Below are positions 60,776-64,000 of a stretch of 64,000 bases of DNA, piece by piece. Under the pieces are notes generated by a model. It did no database searches. It saw only the letters and a program-made list of their open reading frames with translations, and was not told where the DNA came from. Positions within the stretch are counted from its first letter, which is position 1, and each line of letters begins with the position of its first letter. The stretch comes from Lineus longissimus. Lineage: Eukaryota > Nemertea > Pilidiophora > Heteronemertea > Lineidae. The stretch covers positions 21,033,501 to 21,097,500 of the forward strand of contig NC_088308.1 in the NCBI RefSeq assembly GCF_910592395.1, given 5' to 3'. The position numbers were made by a program, and so were the translations under genes.

Positions 60776-62088
60776 GGCAAAACAGTCATAAAGAATTCAG
60801 AACACCACCTGTCGTTTCGCCAGACGCCAGAGCTATGAAAGGATCAGTCATGCCCTACAATTATGGATGGTGGGTGATACCGTTGTTCAAATTTTAGACC
60901 ATTCGGAAATTGCACGTTGGCTTTTTTTAACTCTTGAGTTAGGCTTGAAGAGCCCCTCGCTCTCTAGACGTTTTCATAAAACATAGATAAATACAGCTCT
61001 CCAAATGAAGTCATATCCACAACGAGAGCTGGTTGGCTGGAAAAAGAAGATTGATTCCCTATCTCGTCTCAATCGGGCTTGTCAGGCATTTTCGATCAAT
61101 CATAAGCAGACATTCATCACGTACTACGTTTTTGTTCAGCCAATCAGATTATATGTGTTTAAAATCGCACTGCTGCATGTACTATCTTATTTTCCCTCAC
61201 TCCTACTGTGTTATTCTAAAAAAAACACATTAGTTACACCGTACCACAGTTCTGCTGTTTATAGTGTATGTATTGGCTAGGCAGACATTATTACCTGCTT
61301 GGTTTGGTGCAAAATCTCGACGTTGAGTTTGAGTTTTTTTTAGAATACGAAATTCGTATGGGTTTTCTCACCAAACTCCGTTTGGGTCGAAGTGTTGATT
61401 TGCCTAAAACCTCGGCAATGTGCCTCGGTCTTGGCCTACATTTTCACCTCAGTATGAGACAACCAATACCAAGTTCGGTATTAACTCCCTTAACTCCTGA
61501 CGTGTTGGTCAGATCGAATGAGAAATCTCTCTGGCACGTCCAATATGTAATTCCAATCGATCTTCCTCGAGTAAACTGTCTTTGGCATCGCACAAATTGA
61601 TCGTGAAACGGTCTTAATCTCGGCAAAATGGCTCAATGTGTGAACCATGGCATTCAATTTTCTTCCAGTTTTATAACTTTGTCCCATTGATTTCCTTTTA
61701 ATTTTCCTTTTAGTTTCAGGATCGTAGAACATGATAAGCATGTCATGTGATGACATCCGATAGGTTTTACGTACATGAAGCTAAAGCATCTTAGCCCTCA
61801 ATGTATTGATGATGTTCAGCTTCCAGACAATGCGCGTGGCTATGGAGAAAGTACCGCTGGAGGTTCAGTCTGAGCAAAAGTGGCTTGAGACACAAATGTC
61901 GCATGGGAACCTATATCAGCTAAGACAATTTCAAACAAAACGTTTCCGTTTTCAAGGAAATCATTTGGAAGGGATTTGTGGGACACCCTCTATCATTAGT
62001 GACACTAATACCAAACTTTTTTGGAAGAAGTCGGCTAGAGTATTCGAATCACTGCATACGTCGACAAGTTGGCAACATTATAACGAAG
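60776..62088. other. Intergenic, GPCR 3' side; no gene seen
   Basis: Presumably includes the GPCR 3' UTR, but no AATAAA is seen near the stop. The segment 61816-61875 resembles 30488-30545 (TCAGCTTYCAGACAAYGCGCG..CCGCTGGARGTTCAGT), suggesting another dispersed repeat. Confidence 0.5.
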
Positions 62089-62090
62089 TA

Positions 62091-62247
62091 CAGTAGAACT
62101 TCCGTGGGACTGAAAAGTACTGTCCTTAATAGCGAGGTGTCCTGATCAGAGAGGTAAAATTGAATGGTAACAACCTATTTCGGACCAGTGTCCTTGATAG
62201 AGAGGGTGTCCTTATTAGAGAAGTGTCCGCTGATGGAGGTTCTACTG
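62091..62247. mobile_element. CAGTAGAACC-type MITE, full copy
   Basis: Terminal inverted repeats CAGTAGAACTTCC and GGAGGTTCTACTG flank a 157-bp body with GTCCTTAATAGCGAGGTGTCC and GTCCTTGATAGAGAGGGTGTCC motifs. TA stands on both sides as expected of a Tc1/mariner-type target duplication. No ORF of its own. Confidence 0.85.
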
Positions 62248-62833
62248 TATTTGTAAGCTATATAGGACAGAGAGTAACTCGACAAGCGTGCCGCAATAAA
62301 TCAAATGCGTGGGGGATGGATTTCAAGGGTAAATATCTGACAGATCAAGGTGTAGACGTCTTTAAAATCCCGTGTCATCAGAAAAAGGAACGCTTTGCTT
62401 TTTTGCGTCAATGAGATCGTGTCATCTATTGCCACAAAACAGGATTTCGTTTTTCAATCAAAAATGGTTTGAAAAGATTGTGTCCAATGAATTGTCACCC
62501 TGTATATAGTATATATATGTGTGCATTTATATAGTTTATTCGCGTTGGCTTTCTTTTATTACATGGTCACTGTGTACTGTAAATAGTTATTAAGTACAAA
62601 AAATATCAATGAATTCACAAATAGTTTATTCTATGTTGTTGTTTACAGATGTCTTATATACATGAACAATACGTTCTAATAAAAAGTCATTTTTCACGAA
62701 AATATTTCTTAAAATTTCTACTAAATATTATGATACCCAACTCGTACGACATGGTGAATTTTGTTAAATCAAGTGGTAGTTGTCGGCTTATAGAGCTAGC
62801 ACTGAGGACCATTGAAGATCTCCTCAGCATATA

Positions 62834-62989
62834 TAGTAGAACCTCTCTATTAAGAACACCCTTGGGACTGACAAATGTTGTCCATAATAAGGAGACGTCC
62901 TGATTAGAGAGGTTAAATTTAATGAAAACAACAAATTAATAGATAGGTTTTCCCTGATAGAGAGGTGTCCACTAAGAGAGGTTCCATAC
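62834..62989. mobile_element. CAGTAGAACC-type MITE, third copy
   Basis: TAGTAGAACCTCTCTATTAAGAACACCC at the left and GAGGTGTCC..AAGAGAGGTTCCATA at the right, with the same internal GTCCTGATTAGAGAGGTTAAATTTAATG as the copy 600 bp upstream. Same orientation; the right terminus is damaged. Confidence 0.8.
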
Positions 62990-63726
62990 ATGTACATGTA
63001 TAGTTAAATGGTATAAAGCCAATTTAAATTGACTCCCTTACAAATCGACTCGATGTTTCACGAATATTGGACTTGAACGCTGACAAATGACTTACAGGAT
63101 TTGCAAATGCATGTAGCCGAGTATGGAATTTGATTTCGAGGGATGAAATTCTTATATAGGATTTGCGGGCTTTGTCAGATCAGTTTCGATCCTCAATTGC
63201 CGAGAAGCCCGCCATCTGATTTAAGCACGATTTACAGTTAGTTTTCCTCGAGGAACTGTCAATAGAGAGTTCTAGGGATTTCATTGACTTTTAAAGGTTG
63301 ATCCGACCGCCATCACGGAAAAACCTTCTGTATAATTAATGTACATTAAGCAACATTAGTTTTTGGCGAAACGAAGATGAGTTCCATTCATTGTGGGCAC
63401 TGATCGCGCGGCCTGAGAGTGGTGTCGTCCTTGGTGTGGTCAAAGATCAGATACCGGTGCAGCGTTTTTGGCTTTTCCACATGTTTCAGTGTTCCGTACA
63501 TCAGATAACAGCTAGAGAGACCATGACCTTTCAGTAGGGGGAAACAGAGAAAAGCATGCAATATATCCTTCAGCGTTCTCAAACAATTCGGGGAAACACG
63601 ACCCTGAACGGGAAACACTCAACAACGTCATATGTAAATCCTTGGGTAGGCACCAAAGTTGATAGTGCTATCACAAAGAAGGAATTTTCACCACCGAAGA
63701 TTCCATCGACAATGAATATAATGGTC
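62990..63726. other. Intergenic / P450 3' flank; no gene seen
   Basis: This should hold the 3' UTR of the minus-strand P450 gene. No unambiguous polyadenylation signal was identified and no further exon is recognised. Confidence 0.5.
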
Positions 63727-63929
63727 TTAATCACTATCCAAATTGCAGCCGCTTCGCTTGATAGCCAAAAGTGAGTGTGGATGAGGGGCCCTAGTTATAC
63801 CGTATGTCCCCTTCATGTCTGGATCTGGAGCGCCTTCGGGCAGTTTCAAAGTAAACCGCTGAAGCAATGTCGTGAAGTAGATGTAAAGTTCAACTTTTGC
63901 AAGGGCTTCTCCAAGGCACACACGGCGAC
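63727..63929 (-). CDS. Cytochrome P450, clan 2 (CYP2-like), last exon only
   Basis: On the minus strand an acceptor (CTCTTTTCAG) is followed by an exon coding (G)RRVCLGEALAKVELYIYF.. and ending at the stop 63727-63729, 66 residues. RRVCLGE is the C-terminal part of the heme-binding FxxGxRxCxG signature, with Cys as the thiolate ligand of the heme iron. The following helix L (EALAKVELYIYFTTLLQRF) and the closing block LPEGAPDPD..GITRAPHPHSLLAIKR match microsomal CYP2-type enzymes. Such enzymes are ER-membrane monooxygenases acting on xenobiotics, steroids or fatty acids with NADPH-P450 reductase. The rest of the gene, including the FSxG half of the signature, lies beyond the right edge. The intron occupies 63930-64000. 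The subfamily cannot be assigned from this exon. Confidence 0.94.
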
Positions 63930-64000
63930 CTGAAAAGAGATATGGGATTCCTTAGTCTTGTCGGAAATATGGAATATCTCTTTTTTCCCTCTGGCATTGC

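Noticed and set aside
62160-62414. 84-codon ORF
   Set aside because: Mostly overlaps a MITE copy at 62091-62247; no independent support.

Overview
The window is nuclear DNA from an invertebrate animal. The genes are split by GT..AG introns, the CDSs are flanked by kilobases of AT-rich non-coding DNA, and there are many small dispersed elements. Two element types look familiar from lophotrochozoan genomes (a long element starting AGCTCAGCTGAC and ending GGGCCTCTTGTT, and the CAGTAGAACC..GGTTCTACTG miniature transposons), so a mollusc-, brachiopod- or annelid-like animal is my best guess. That is recall plus inference and the phylum is not proven. There is no sign of bacterial, viral or organellar genes.

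Only four protein-coding loci can be supported. (1) 1839-4669 (+): the last six exons of FOXRED2/ERFAD, an ER-lumen flavoprotein of protein quality control; earlier exons lie left of the window. (2) 15561-16625 (+): a complete two-exon ADF/cofilin gene (161 aa). (3) 59477-60775 (+): an intronless class A neuropeptide-type GPCR (432 aa). (4) 63727-63929 (-): the final exon of a clan-2 cytochrome P450, entering from the right edge. The four genes have unrelated roles and show no sign of co-regulation.

Between them lies repeat-rich intergenic DNA. At 4850-15560 there are a ~2.7 kb dispersed element, a cluster of CRE-type TGACGTCA sites, a pair of ~115 bp MITEs and several foldback elements. At 18.8-22.1 kb there is a satellite array with a 148-bp dimeric unit, homogenised in the middle and decayed to ~70-80 bp monomer-like repeats at both edges. 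The 22-59 kb gene desert carries a TRIM-like element with two identical 98-99 bp terminal repeats, a hAT-like MITE, a tRNA-derived SINE, a GGCCGTTTAGACGAC-type MITE, a perfect 26-bp-arm hairpin and several minisatellites.

The most unusual observations are decayed tandem copies of a FOXRED2 exon and its splice acceptor inside the preceding intron, the dimeric satellite with preserved monomeric edges, the TRIM-like element, and the perfect long hairpins that could be small-RNA sources or young foldback elements. I found no convincing previously undescribed multi-gene system.
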